DNA of 64,000 nt, from assembly GCF_015234305.1 (NCBI RefSeq), contig NZ_JADGMI010000008.1, positions 62,001 through 126,000 on the forward strand, in the 5' to 3' direction. The stretch's first letter is position 1. The number at the start of each line of letters is the position of its first letter. This DNA comes from Superficieibacter sp. 1612_C1 (GTDB lineage: Bacteria; Pseudomonadota; Gammaproteobacteria; Enterobacterales; Enterobacteriaceae). Made by a program: the position numbers and the translations under genes. Below are positions 34,563 through 46,282 of the stretch, one piece after another. The notes below the pieces were generated by a model that did no database searches, was not told the DNA's origin, and saw only the letters and a program-made list of their open reading frames with translations.

Positions 34563-35048
34563 TTACTCGATATCCAGCGGATCTTCCGACAAAATAATAC
34601 CGGTATTGTCAGCATAAAGATGGTCGCCGGAGAAGAAGGTGACACCGCCGAAATTAACACGCACGTCGCTTTCACCAATGCCTTCACCCGTCGCACCTGC
34701 CGGAATGGCGGCGATGGCCTGAATACCGATGTCCAGTTCTTCGAGGTCATCGACCTGACGTACCGAACCGTACACCACAATCCCTTCCCATTCATTCTGC
34801 GCGGCGGTACGGGCGAGATCCGCATCAATCAACGCGCGACGGACAGAACCGCCGCCATCGATCAGCAGTACCCGGCCACGGCCATTCTGTTCGAGCAGAT
34901 CGTACAGCAACCCGTTATCCTCGAAACATTTTACCGTGGTGATTTGACCACCAAACGACGACCGGCCACCAAAGTTGGTGAACAGCGGTTCCACGACGTT
35001 GACATCTTCCTGGTAGATGTCACAAAGTTCGGAAGTATCGTATTTCAT
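34563..35048 (-). CDS. rraA: ribonuclease E activity regulator RraA
   Basis: A 161-residue protein identical in length to E. coli RraA, which binds RNase E and reduces its activity in the degradosome. Conserved stretches are [34 protein letters not shown], the pocket loop [19 protein letters not shown] and [20 protein letters not shown]. The fold belongs to the RraA-like aldolase group, and the family sometimes has aldolase activity, but enteric RraA acts as an RNase E inhibitor. It lies downstream of menA on the same strand. Confidence 0.97.
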   Translation of the reverse strand: MKYDTSELCDIYQEDVNVVEPLFTNFGGRSSFGGQITTVKCFEDNGLLYDLLEQNGRGRVLLIDGGGSVRRALIDADLARTAAQNEWEGIVVYGSVRQVDDLEELDIGIQAIAAIPAGATGEGIGESDVRVNFGGVTFFSGDHLYADNTGIILSEDPLDIE

Positions 35049-35140
35049 AGGCTTAACGTTCCGTTGCTGCGAGAACCTTCAGTATATCGCGCCAGATGCG
35101 CTGTTGGCAAAATCAACAATTGTTAATTGATATTTGTCAG

Positions 35141-36067
35141 TTAATTCATCGTCTGGCTGAGGATAATCCCAACCACAAACAGCAGGTTAGTCAGCAGCGC
35201 GCCTTTAACGGTACGTTCCAGCATCGGGCGCATCGCCAGAGGATCGTGCTCACGCATGACGTAGCGGGCCTGCCTGAACAGCATGGGTGTCGCCAGAATA
35301 AACAGCCAGCCCCACGGGCTGTGCAGTGAAATCAGGTTGAAGAGGGCGAGACAAATCAGTGCGCCGAACAGCAACACGCTATGGTAGCGTCGCGCATTGA
35401 CGGGTCCCAGACGTACCACCAGCGTGTTCTTACCATTCTCCCGATCGCTGGTAATGTCGCGCAGGTTATTGATATTCAGTACCGCTGTCGCCAGCAGTCC
35501 GCAGGCGGTAGCGGGCAGGATAATAGCCGGAATGAGACTGTGCGCCTGAAGATACCAGCTACCCATTACGCTCAGCCAGCCAAAGAAAATCAGCACCGAG
35601 AGATCACCCAGACCAATATAACCGTAAGGGCGATTGCCCATCGTATAGGTAATGGCGGCGATAATAGAGAGGCAGCCCAGCACCAGGAAACCGATAAAAT
35701 CGGCCATCGTTTGATAGGCCATCGCGACCAGCGCCAGCCCGGATACACAGGTAAGAATAATGGTGACGATCAGCGCACGCTTCATCTGCTCCAGGGATAT
35801 TGCTCCTTTTTGCATACCACGCAGCGGACCAATGCGATCGGGCTTGTCGCTGCCTTTGACCGCGTCGCCATAATCATTCGCCAGATTGGAGAGAATTTGC
35901 AGTAGTCCGGCGGTGACCAGTGCCATTATGGCAACCAGCGGATCAAAATGGCCCTGCCACCAGGCCAGCGCGGTGCCCACCACGATGGCGCTAAAGGCCA
36001 GCGGGAGCGTTTTAGGTCGCAGGCTTTCCAGCCATGCCTGGGTCGGACTCAAAGGTTGTTCAGTCAT
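35141..36067 (-). CDS. menA: 1,4-dihydroxy-2-naphthoate octaprenyltransferase MenA
   Basis: A 308-residue UbiA-family prenyltransferase of the inner membrane. It attaches octaprenyl diphosphate to dihydroxynaphthoate, giving demethylmenaquinone. The first Asp-rich motif is NLANDYGDAVKGSDKPD and the second is DITSDRENGKNTLVVRLG. About nine helices are visible. It lies downstream of hslVU on the same strand, separated from hslU by an ERIC element, and upstream of rraA. Confidence 0.96.
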   Translation of the reverse strand: MTEQPLSPTQAWLESLRPKTLPLAFSAIVVGTALAWWQGHFDPLVAIMALVTAGLLQILSNLANDYGDAVKGSDKPDRIGPLRGMQKGAISLEQMKRALIVTIILTCVSGLALVAMAYQTMADFIGFLVLGCLSIIAAITYTMGNRPYGYIGLGDLSVLIFFGWLSVMGSWYLQAHSLIPAIILPATACGLLATAVLNINNLRDITSDRENGKNTLVVRLGPVNARRYHSVLLFGALICLALFNLISLHSPWGWLFILATPMLFRQARYVMREHDPLAMRPMLERTVKGALLTNLLFVVGIILSQTMN

Positions 36068-36093
36068 AATTCCGGCTAATAAAAATGGGGCTT

Positions 36094-36218
36094 ATACCCG
36101 TCATACTTCAGGTCGCAGGTGCGTTGGCTACGTTCGCTCACTCCAGTCGCATAGTTATCTATGCTCCTGGAGATTCGCTCTCTTGCCGCCTTCCTGCAAC
36201 CCGAATTATTTTGGGTAT
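36094..36218. repeat. ERIC (IRU) element between hslU and menA
   Basis: A 125-base inverted-repeat unit bounded by ATACCC and GGGTAT. Its inner parts, CGTCATACTTCAGGTCGCAG at one end and CTTCCTGCAACCCGAATTAT at the other, are the standard ERIC arms. The centre (AGTCGCATAGTTATCTATGCT) diverges from the classic core. It is transcribed with the hslVU-menA unit. Confidence 0.92.
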
Positions 36219-36258
36219 CGTAGCCCCATCTGAAGTGATGAAAACGTATTGAGCACGA

Positions 36259-37590
36259 TTATAAGATAAAACGGCTCAGATCTTCATCCGCTACTAAAGC
36301 ATCAAGGTGTTTACTCACATAGTCTGCATCGATAATGATGGTTTCACCGTTCAGATCGCTGGCGTCATAGGAGATATCCTCCATTAAACGCTCCAGAACG
36401 GTATGCAGACGACGAGCACCGATGTTTTCGGTGGTTTCGTTCACCTGCCAGGCCGCCTGAGCGATACGCTTGATACCGTCGTCGGTAAACTCAATGTTGA
36501 CGCCTTCGGTTGCCATCAGCGCTTTGTACTGCACGGTGACGGAGGCATTTGGCTCGGTCAGAATGCGTTCGAAATCGCCGGTCGTCAGCGCCTGAAGTTC
36601 AACGCGGATCGGCAGACGACCCTGTAGTTCCGGGATCAGATCGGACGGCTTAGCCACCTGGAATGCGCCGGAAGCGATAAACAGGATATGGTCAGTTTTC
36701 ACCATCCCGTGTTTCGTGGAAACCGTGCAGCCTTCCACCAGCGGCAGCAGGTCGCGCTGAACACCTTCACGGGACACATCCGGGCCATTGGACTCGCCAC
36801 GCTTACAGATTTTGTCGATTTCGTCGATAAACACAATGCCGTGCTGTTCAACGGCGTCAACGGCTTCCTGTTTCAGCTCTTCCGGGTTAACCAGCTTCGC
36901 CGCTTCTTCTTCAATCAGCAGCTTCATCGCCTCTTTGATTTTCAGCTTACGCGGTTTTTGCTTCTGGCCGCCGAGGTTCTGGAACATTGACTGCAACTGG
37001 CTGGTCATCTCTTCCATTCCCGGAGGTGCCATAATTTCGACGCCCATCGGTGCGGCAGCGAGATCGATCTCGATTTCTTTATCGTCGAGCTGGCCTTCAC
37101 GCAGTTTTTTGCGGAATGCCTGACGCGCGGCAGACGGCTCAGCCTGTTGTTCCGCCTGGCCCCAGTTGTTTTTAGCCGGTGGGATCAGTACGTCGAGAAT
37201 ACGCTCTTCCGCCATCTCTTCAGCGCGGAAACGGTTTTTCTCGATGGATTGAACGCGGACCATTTTGATCGCTGAGTCGGTCAAATCGCGGATAATCGAA
37301 TCCACTTCTTTACCAACATAGCCAACTTCAGTGAATTTAGTCGCTTCCACCTTGATAAACGGCGCATTGGCCAGTTTAGCCAGACGGCGGGCGATTTCGG
37401 TTTTACCTACGCCGGTTGGGCCGATCATCAGAATGTTTTTCGGGGTGACTTCGTGACGCAGATCTTCATCAAGCTGCATACGACGCCAGCGGTTACGTAA
37501 TGCGATAGCCACTGAACGCTTGGCGGCGTCCTGACCAATGATGTGTTTGTTCAGTTCGCTGACAATTTCGCGTGGGGTCATTTCAGACAT
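36259..37590 (-). CDS. hslU: HslVU protease ATPase subunit HslU
   Basis: A 443-residue AAA+ unfoldase that feeds substrates to HslV, the E. coli length. Walker A is [16 protein letters not shown], Walker B is [10 protein letters not shown], and sensor regions include [11 protein letters not shown] and [15 protein letters not shown]. The intermediate domain (about residues 110-240) carries the long charged insertion of the family. The C-terminus (EDLSRFIL) is the tail that activates HslV. It starts nine bases after the hslV stop. A heat-shock promoter upstream of hslV is expected but I did not identify one. Confidence 0.98.
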   Translation of the reverse strand: MSEMTPREIVSELNKHIIGQDAAKRSVAIALRNRWRRMQLDEDLRHEVTPKNILMIGPTGVGKTEIARRLAKLANAPFIKVEATKFTEVGYVGKEVDSIIRDLTDSAIKMVRVQSIEKNRFRAEEMAEERILDVLIPPAKNNWGQAEQQAEPSAARQAFRKKLREGQLDDKEIEIDLAAAPMGVEIMAPPGMEEMTSQLQSMFQNLGGQKQKPRKLKIKEAMKLLIEEEAAKLVNPEELKQEAVDAVEQHGIVFIDEIDKICKRGESNGPDVSREGVQRDLLPLVEGCTVSTKHGMVKTDHILFIASGAFQVAKPSDLIPELQGRLPIRVELQALTTGDFERILTEPNASVTVQYKALMATEGVNIEFTDDGIKRIAQAAWQVNETTENIGARRLHTVLERLMEDISYDASDLNGETIIIDADYVSKHLDALVADEDLSRFIL

Positions 37591-37599
37591 GGGTGATCC

Positions 37600-38130
37600 T
37601 TACGCCTTAGACGGCAATTCTTCAATAGTGTGGAAGTGGTTGGTGTAGATGCAGATATCGCCTGCAATCCCCAACGCTTTCTCCGCAATGTCGCGTGCGC
37701 CAAGCTCGGTGTTTTCCAGCAGAGCGCGGGCCGCAGCCTGCGCATAAGGGCCACCGGAGCCAATCGCAATCAAATCATTTTCTGGCTGAACGACGTCGCC
37801 ATTCCCGGTGATGATCAGGGAGGCGTTTTCATCGGCGACCGCCAGTAGCGCTTCAAGTTTGCGCAGCATACGGTCGGTACGCCAGTCTTTCGCCAGCTCA
37901 ACGGCCGCTTTGACCAGATGACCCTGATGCATTTCCAGTTTACGTTCAAAGAGTTCAAAGAGCGTGAAGGCATCGGCGGTCCCGCCGGCAAAGCCTGCGA
38001 TGACTTTGTCGTTGTAAAGACGACGTACTTTTTTGACGTTGCCTTTCATTACGGTATTGCCGAGCGTGGCCTGGCCATCACCAGCAATGACCACATGGCC
38101 GTTACGGCGTACGCTTACTATTGTTGTCAC
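37600..38130 (-). CDS. hslV: HslVU protease catalytic subunit HslV
   Basis: A 176-residue proteasome-like peptidase. After removal of fMet the N-terminal Thr ([19 protein letters not shown]) is the nucleophile. [28 protein letters not shown] and [18 protein letters not shown] are the conserved beta-sheet segments. The start is a GTG at 38130, preceded by a G-rich site, which is required to place the Thr at position 2. An ATG 21 bases upstream would bury it. Confidence 0.97.
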   Translation of the reverse strand: MTTIVSVRRNGHVVIAGDGQATLGNTVMKGNVKKVRRLYNDKVIAGFAGGTADAFTLFELFERKLEMHQGHLVKAAVELAKDWRTDRMLRKLEALLAVADENASLIITGNGDVVQPENDLIAIGSGGPYAQAAARALLENTELGARDIAEKALGIAGDICIYTNHFHTIEELPSKA

Positions 38131-38220
38131 GAGATGCCCCCCTGGGTGCAAAAGCGGAATATGCGCCCCGCAGCGTTGCGGGGCTGAATGGAATTATAGA
38201 TGGGGGGGATTTTAGGGGTT

Positions 38221-39180
38221 TCAACCCCTGACGGCGACGCGAATGCAGTTTGCGTGACCCGCCATCTTCAGGCGATTAAGCATACCGTCTGCGTTGTCCT
38301 TACCTTTAACCGGACCAATCACTACCCGATTAATACCGTTACTGTTGGTAATGTGGGAGTCAAAACCTTCAAACGCCAGTTGCGCGCGCACGGTTTCTGC
38401 TTGCTCAGCACCTTTAAACGCGCCGCACTGCATCAACCAGCGACGATCGTCTTTTTTCTCCGCCGTCTGCGCTGGCGCTTCCGCTTCGCGTGCTGCCGGG
38501 GTAGCAGGCTGTGTTTTAGGCTGCGTTGAGTTGGTATGCGCTGGCGTCTGGATCAGATCCTGATACGGTTGCTGCGACGTCGTTTGCTTCGGCGGCTGGC
38601 TTTGACGCGGTTGTTGCACAGGCTGCTCGGCTACGCGAGGTTGCGTGCGCGGCTGCTGTGCGGGCTGCGTGTTCGACCACTGCTGTTGCTGCTGTTGAGC
38701 CTGCACCTGCCGCTGACGTTCAAGCGTTTGCTGACGCTGCGCTGGCGTCTGTTCGTTCCACGGCACTTCGTTAAGCTGCGTCGGCTGCTGGCGCATATCC
38801 GCCTGCATCTGCTCCAGCAACTGACGCTGTTCGTCCGTTAGCTGGTCTGGATTTTTTACCTCACCGCCTGCCGAGGGTTCGGTAGGCGTGCGGATGCCGG
38901 GCTGACGGCTCTCCAGCTCTTTGATGTATTTCCAGCGTTCTTCAGGCTTCGGCGGCAAGCCGTTACCGGTGACCTGATGGCCCTGAAGCGCTTCTGATTC
39001 TTCTTTTTTATGGTGGGTAATAAAGTACAGTCCCCCAATAAAGGCGACCAGGACGGCCGCCGCAATCGCGACCATTGCTGGCGAAACAGCAGGCAGGTTC
39101 CGTTGCTTTTTCCGTGATGTGCTCTTTTTGCGCCGCGAAGAAGCCGGTTGGCTGCGGCGTACATAATCTCGTTGTGCCAC
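38221..39180 (-). CDS. ftsN: cell division protein FtsN
   Basis: A 319-residue bitopic protein, the E. coli length, which triggers septal peptidoglycan synthesis. Residues 1-32 are cytoplasmic and basic (RDYVRRSQPASSRRKKST). About 33-55 are the membrane helix (AMVAIAAAVLVAFIGGLYFI). A Gln- and Pro-rich periplasmic linker follows with the essential short helix region, and the C-terminal 75 residues are a SPOR domain (RWLMQCGAFKGAEQAE, VVIGPVKGKDNADGML) that binds denuded glycan. It lies between hslV and cytR as in E. coli. Confidence 0.97.
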   Translation of the reverse strand: MAQRDYVRRSQPASSRRKKSTSRKKQRNLPAVSPAMVAIAAAVLVAFIGGLYFITHHKKEESEALQGHQVTGNGLPPKPEERWKYIKELESRQPGIRTPTEPSAGGEVKNPDQLTDEQRQLLEQMQADMRQQPTQLNEVPWNEQTPAQRQQTLERQRQVQAQQQQQQWSNTQPAQQPRTQPRVAEQPVQQPRQSQPPKQTTSQQPYQDLIQTPAHTNSTQPKTQPATPAAREAEAPAQTAEKKDDRRWLMQCGAFKGAEQAETVRAQLAFEGFDSHITNSNGINRVVIGPVKGKDNADGMLNRLKMAGHANCIRVAVRG

Positions 39181-39273
39181 TATCGTTTCGCTGTATTTAT
39201 TTGTTATCAGTCCGCCATGTTACTTAAGCGACGGCCCTTTGACCAGACAGGGGAGTCTTAAAGCGGGTTTACT

Positions 39274-40302
39274 TTAAGACAATATATTACCCGTACTGCC
39301 ACGTATAATCAGTTCACAATCCAGTAAGCGTGAACCACTGCTGACATTTTGCCCATGTAATTGATCAAGAAGTAGCAGCATAGCTTCCCGCCCAATCTCA
39401 AAACGCGGTTGCGAAACGGTGGTCAGCGGCGGATCGCAGAACTCAGACAGCGAGATATTATCAAAGCCGATAATCGACAAATCCTGCGGAACACGTAATC
39501 CCTGACGCTTTGCCCAGGATAGTGCTCCCAGCGCCATCACGTCACTGTGGCAAAAGACAGCCGTCGGCGGCTTCGGCAGGGCCAGAAGCTGTTCCAGCGC
39601 CCTGGCTCCGGCTTCATAGGTAAAATTGCCGCGGGCGATGTAGTGCGGGTCGACGGTAATACCGCTGCGGCGCAGCGCCTGAACATAGCCCTGTAACCGA
39701 TAATGGCACAGCGGCATTTCTTCCGGCCCGGCAATGCAGCCGATGCGCTGATGACCCAGATCGTGAAGATAGTTTACGGCATCAAAGGCGGCGGTCAGAT
39801 TATCGATATGTACCGTAGGCAATTCCAGCTCGGGAGCAAATTCATTCGCCATCACCATCGGCGGCAGATTGCGCTGCTCTTCAATACTGGCGTCGAACGG
39901 TAGCTTTGAACCGAGCAATAGCATACCGTCGATCTGTTTAGTGATAATCAGATCGATAAAGGTTTTTTCCTGCTGGTTCTGGTGGGCGCAATCGCCAATC
40001 AGCACCAGATAACCCTGTTCGGCGGCGGTAATTTCAATACCGCGGATGATCTCGCTAAAAAACGGATCGCAAATATCCGGTACGATCACCAGCAGCGTGC
40101 GAGACTCATTACGCCGGGTATTGCGGCCGAGTGCCTGGGGATAATAGCCCACGTCAATCGCCGCCTGCTCAACCCGATTTCGGGTAGACTGAGACACTTT
40201 TTCCGGGTTCATCAACGCCCGCGACACCGTCGCCGTCGACACTTTTGCTTTTAGAGCCACATCCTTCATCGTCGCCGAAGCAACCGCTTTCCTGGTCTTC
40301 AC
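39274..40302 (-). CDS. cytR: nucleoside catabolism repressor CytR
   Basis: A 342-residue LacI-family repressor that, with CRP, represses nucleoside uptake and breakdown genes and is released by cytidine. The helix-turn-helix is ATMKDVALKAKVSTATVSRALM. The hinge and periplasmic-binding-protein-like effector domain follow (IVPDICDPFFSEIIRGIE, IGFDNISLSEFCDPPLTTV). The start is GTG at 40302, behind GAGGAGAG. The frame is open 21 codons upstream, but that stretch has no counterpart in E. coli CytR (341 residues). Confidence 0.95.
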   Translation of the reverse strand: MKTRKAVASATMKDVALKAKVSTATVSRALMNPEKVSQSTRNRVEQAAIDVGYYPQALGRNTRRNESRTLLVIVPDICDPFFSEIIRGIEITAAEQGYLVLIGDCAHQNQQEKTFIDLIITKQIDGMLLLGSKLPFDASIEEQRNLPPMVMANEFAPELELPTVHIDNLTAAFDAVNYLHDLGHQRIGCIAGPEEMPLCHYRLQGYVQALRRSGITVDPHYIARGNFTYEAGARALEQLLALPKPPTAVFCHSDVMALGALSWAKRQGLRVPQDLSIIGFDNISLSEFCDPPLTTVSQPRFEIGREAMLLLLDQLHGQNVSSGSRLLDCELIIRGSTGNILS

Positions 40303-40458
40303 CTCTTCTCTCCTCGCAGACACCGCGCAGGCACAGAGACGTCCTCTGTCTCTGACATCACCCACATTTTTATCAGATAGTTATCTGAAGAGTTACAGAA
40401 ATTTCATGAAAAGTGTGATGAACGTTAAATTTCTCGATCCGCCTCGCATCGTTGTGGG

Positions 40459-43075
<2,617 letters not shown>

Positions 43076-43088
43076 GTTTTGCTGTCAG

Positions 43089-43115
43089 AAAAAAGCGCCG
43101 CAAGGCGCTTTTTTT
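43089..43115 (+). terminator. rpmE intrinsic terminator
   Basis: AAAAAGCGCCGCAAGGCGC folds as a hairpin followed by seven T, 13 bases after the stop. Confidence 0.93.
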
Positions 43116-43442
43116 GTCTCTGAATTTCCCTACCGCCGACGATTTTCCCTTTGGTGTATAATAAGTGTTATAAAAAAGTATCATTTTATACAAATGAAAC
43201 ACCGTTCCTCATTTAATGATAAATTGTTTTTATTATTGATCTGCGTCTTTTCGATCTTTCATTTTCTGCCACCAATTTTATTTTGTGGCAAAATCCAAAA
43301 GGTTTTTATCAGTGCTCTGCCATAGACTTTCTGGCGTTCCTTAATCTAATTATCAGACCTCAACGTTTCACTGCGGTTTTCACATTGATGAAACTCACAG
43401 GTTTATTCTATTGCTGGGATCTCATTTTTGAGAGGGTTTGTC
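43116..43442 (+). promoter_or_regulatory. upstream region of the KdgM-type porin gene
   Basis: This AT-rich gap of about 330 bases holds the promoter for the porin and symporter. An imperfect KdgR-like site, AATGAAAC-ACC-GTTCCTCATT, lies at 43193-43213; it has two extra bases compared with the 19-base consensus. No convincing small gene was found. Confidence 0.45.
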
Positions 43443-44123
43443 ATGAAGTCAAAATATGCCTTATTACTTCTTCCATTATTATCTTGTGCCGCTCATGCGG
43501 GTTATGTTGATTACCGCCATGAATATTATGACGACGGGCGTAACTATGACCGTGTTTATATGTCGCACCGTTTTGCAACAGGTTTCGGCGTTGCCGTAGA
43601 AGCTATTTCTCGTTCCGATGATGCGCAATCTAACGATGCGTGGAACAATATGGAAAGTAACGGTAACGAGTATACGGCAAGCTACCAGTTTACCTGGCAG
43701 GATCTGGTCTGGCAGCCGGGCGTCGCTGTTGAAACTGGCGATAACATCACGATTTATAAGCCATATATCCGCGTTCAGTACAACATCAATGACCACTGGT
43801 GGACCGCATTCCGCTATCGTCAGGAGTACGCGCGCAGAAACACTGACGGTAAAGATGACCGTATGGTTTACCGCCCTGAAGCCTGGCTCGGCTATAACGT
43901 GGCTGACTGGATGTTTGAGCTGAACGGCATTTATAAAATCGCCGATAGTGAAGATTTATATAATAACAAAAAAGAAGATTATGAACTTAACTTCCGCGTG
44001 GCCCATAAATTTGGTTCCTGGGTGCCTTTTGCTGAAATTGGTAACGTCTCTTCAGGCTATAACACTACCACTACAGATGACCGTCAAACCCGTTATCGCG
44101 TAGGTATTGGCTATAACTTCTGA
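43443..44123 (+). CDS. KdgM-family oligogalacturonate-type porin
   Basis: A 226-residue outer-membrane protein of the KdgM/NanC/OmpL family of small 12-strand channels that admit acidic sugars. Residues 1-19 are a signal peptide (MKSKYALLLLPLLSCAAHA). The mature protein begins GYVDYRHEYYDDG, the family pattern, and continues with alternating aromatic strands to the final Phe (YRVGIGYNF). ATG 43443 is followed by the symporter after about 85 bases. E. coli lacks a gene here; its OmpL sits beside yihO in a sulfoquinovose cluster. The partner is a GPH symporter, so oligogalacturonate or a related acidic oligosaccharide is the likely cargo. Confidence 0.8.
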   Translation: MKSKYALLLLPLLSCAAHAGYVDYRHEYYDDGRNYDRVYMSHRFATGFGVAVEAISRSDDAQSNDAWNNMESNGNEYTASYQFTWQDLVWQPGVAVETGDNITIYKPYIRVQYNINDHWWTAFRYRQEYARRNTDGKDDRMVYRPEAWLGYNVADWMFELNGIYKIADSEDLYNNKKEDYELNFRVAHKFGSWVPFAEIGNVSSGYNTTTTDDRQTRYRVGIGYNF

Positions 44124-44206
44124 TCGTTAATGTAATAATGCATAACTATTTATATACGGCTGCTATGCCGTATATATTTCCAATGCTTAAATATCAGGGT
44201 ATACAG

Positions 44207-45748
44207 ATGAATAAGCGTAAAGTTGGTATTGTAAATTATCTGGCGTACGGCTCGGGCGATTGCCTTGGGGCAGGTACGACAGCACTTACCGCAGCATGGT
44301 TGCTTTATTTCTACACCACGTTTTGTGGATTAACGCCGATTGAAGCGACCTTTATTTTCGCGATGGCGAGGATCCTGGATGCCGTCGTCAGTCCATTGAT
44401 GGGATACCTTACTGACAATTTCGGCGGTACGTGGTTAGGCAAGCGTTTCGGTCGTCGCAAGTTCTTTATTTTACTGGGTATTCCCTGCGTATTTACCTAT
44501 AGCTTAATGTGGATGGGTCATATGAGCTATTGGTATTATCTGGTCACGTATCTTCTGTTTGATGTGGTTTACACCATGATCCTGGTACCGTATGAAACGC
44601 TGGTGCCGGAAATGACCGATGACTTCAAACAAAAAACCAAATTCTCTGGCGCGCGTATCGGTATGGCGCAGCTGTCAGCGATCCTTGCTGCGTTTCTGCC
44701 GGGCGTGTTGCTCAATCACTTCGGTAAAGACAATGCCATCTCCTTCTTCTACGCCAGCCTGGTGTTCTCCATCATGTGTGCCGTCGTGCTGACCCTGGTA
44801 TGGTGCTTCACCTGGGAGCGCGATCGCAGCGAAGAAGAACTGACTGCGCAGGCGCAAAAACTTACCCTCGGGCAAAGCCTGCATCGGTTAGTTATCGAAC
44901 TGAGTTCCACGTTCCGCATTCGCATTTTCCGTCAGCATCTCGGGATGTACCTGGGCGGCTATATCGCCCAGGATGTCTTTAACGCCGTGTTTACCTACTA
45001 CGTGGTGTTTGTCTTGATGCAAAGCCCGACGCTGGCCTCGGACCTGATGGGGACGATGGCGATTCTGCAATTTGTTGCGGTGATGGCGATGATCCCGCTG
45101 TGTATCCGCTTCGGACAGGCTCCGTCATACCGGGTTGTTGTGACGCTATTCGGTTTGTGCTCGCTCTCTTATGCCGCACTTTATTATAGCGGGATGAGCG
45201 ACAATTATTCCCTGCTGCTGCTTATCTCCGCGATTGCCGGACTGGGGCGTGGCGGCATCAACTATATTCCGTGGAATATCTATACCTACATTGCCGATGT
45301 GGATGAAGTTATTACCGGTCAACGCCGCGAAGGTATTTTCGCCGGTATTATGACGTTGACGCGTAAAGCCTCGCAGGCAGGCGCGGTGATGCTGGTGGGG
45401 ATCCTGATGCAGATGTCCGGGTTTGTTTCCGGACAGTCCACGCAGTTGCCGGGCGTGAGTCATACTATCTTAATGATCCTCAGCGTCGGCACCGTCTGCG
45501 TATTGCTGATTGGCTTCCTGATTTCGCTGAAGTTCCGTCTGAACCTCAAAACGCACAGCGTGCTGCGTGAAGAGACGCTGAAAATGCGCGAGGCGGGTCG
45601 CCTGACGCCGGAGGCGATCACCCCGGAAGCGCGCCAGACGGTTGAAATGCTGGCCGGTATGCCTTACGAGAAGCTGTGGGGTAACAATACGATTGGCTAT
45701 CTTAATCAGCGGAAGGCGTTGCAAGGGCAGAGTGTGTCACACCCATAA
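44207..45748 (+). CDS. GPH-family symporter (TogT/YihO type)
   Basis: A 513-residue glycoside-pentoside-hexuronide:cation symporter. It begins NKRKVGIVNYLAYGSGDCLGAG, then carries ARILDAVVSPLMGYLTDNFGG with the conserved Asp pair of the MelB cation site, WLGKRFGRRKFFILLG, and YTMILVPYETLVPEMTDDFKQ. Twelve helices are visible, with a C-terminal cytoplasmic tail of about 60 residues. Such carriers take up oligogalacturonides (TogT) or sulfoquinovose (YihO). Genomic pairing with a KdgM-type porin is the usual arrangement in pectin-using enterics. AGGG lies eight bases before the ATG at 44207. Confidence 0.82.
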   Translation: MNKRKVGIVNYLAYGSGDCLGAGTTALTAAWLLYFYTTFCGLTPIEATFIFAMARILDAVVSPLMGYLTDNFGGTWLGKRFGRRKFFILLGIPCVFTYSLMWMGHMSYWYYLVTYLLFDVVYTMILVPYETLVPEMTDDFKQKTKFSGARIGMAQLSAILAAFLPGVLLNHFGKDNAISFFYASLVFSIMCAVVLTLVWCFTWERDRSEEELTAQAQKLTLGQSLHRLVIELSSTFRIRIFRQHLGMYLGGYIAQDVFNAVFTYYVVFVLMQSPTLASDLMGTMAILQFVAVMAMIPLCIRFGQAPSYRVVVTLFGLCSLSYAALYYSGMSDNYSLLLLISAIAGLGRGGINYIPWNIYTYIADVDEVITGQRREGIFAGIMTLTRKASQAGAVMLVGILMQMSGFVSGQSTQLPGVSHTILMILSVGTVCVLLIGFLISLKFRLNLKTHSVLREETLKMREAGRLTPEAITPEARQTVEMLAGMPYEKLWGNNTIGYLNQRKALQGQSVSHP

Positions 45749-45814
45749 TATCGTCAGGAAAAGGCAGAGGAGGTCTCTGCCTTAGACGGGTGATAAACGT
45801 GATAACGTGGAATA

Positions 45815-45916
45815 ATGCCTGGCGGCGCTTCGCTTGCACAGGCCTACGGATTGCGAATAACCTGTTGATAGGGCTGGTTTTTGTAGGCCGGGTAAGGCGA
45901 AGCCGCCACCCGGCAA
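45815..45916. repeat. BIME, two inverted REP units
   Basis: REP units at 45815-45849 (GCCTGGCGGCGCTTCGCTTG) and 45882-45916 (GTAGGCCGGGTAAGGCGAAG) face each other after the symporter gene. The pair is nearly the same as the BIME at 6883-6990. Confidence 0.87.
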
Positions 45917-45945
45917 AACGGCACATACACTAATAAAAAGTCTCT

Positions 45946-46276
45946 TTATAATTTATATAGTTCATCGGCGCTAAGAACCACTTCGCCGATGTAAACCGGA
46001 ATGTCTCCACTTATGGATGGGCATTCAACGTCCAGGTTTATCTCTTCTTTGATGTTTATTAATTCGCAACCTTCAAAAACCCCATCACGCTGCCTGACGT
46101 TAGTTTCAAAGACGGATTAATATTCACGCCTGCGCTTTCCAGCCCCTTTGCCGTCCATTTATTACAGGTATTATCTGAGCGTCGCCGGGTAAGGTGCTGA
46201 CGACCGACGTTACCGCCTGCGGAAAGGTAGTGCAGCCGCACAGCAACAAACACATCCCTGTGACAGAAGTTTTCAT
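45946..46276 (-). pseudogene. small lipoprotein gene broken by two frameshifts
   Basis: ATG 46276 lies six bases after the yiiX stop and opens a lipoprotein signal, MKTSVTGMCLLLCGC, with a plausible lipobox ending in Cys 15. That frame closes after 49 residues. A second frame then reads NTCNKWTAKGLESAGVNI, and a third continues as SVFETNVRQRDGVFEGCELI to end SADELYKL at 45946. Three consecutive coherent segments in three frames imply two small indels in a lipoprotein of about 110 residues. It would have been co-transcribed with yiiX. I do not recognise the family. Sequencing error would have to occur twice to explain it. Confidence 0.6.
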
Positions 46277-46282
46277 AAACAT

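Noticed and set aside
38560-38720. Repeated CAG/CTG-rich tract that might suggest a tandem repeat or array
   Set aside because: It encodes the Gln-rich linker of FtsN; there are no regularly spaced direct repeats.
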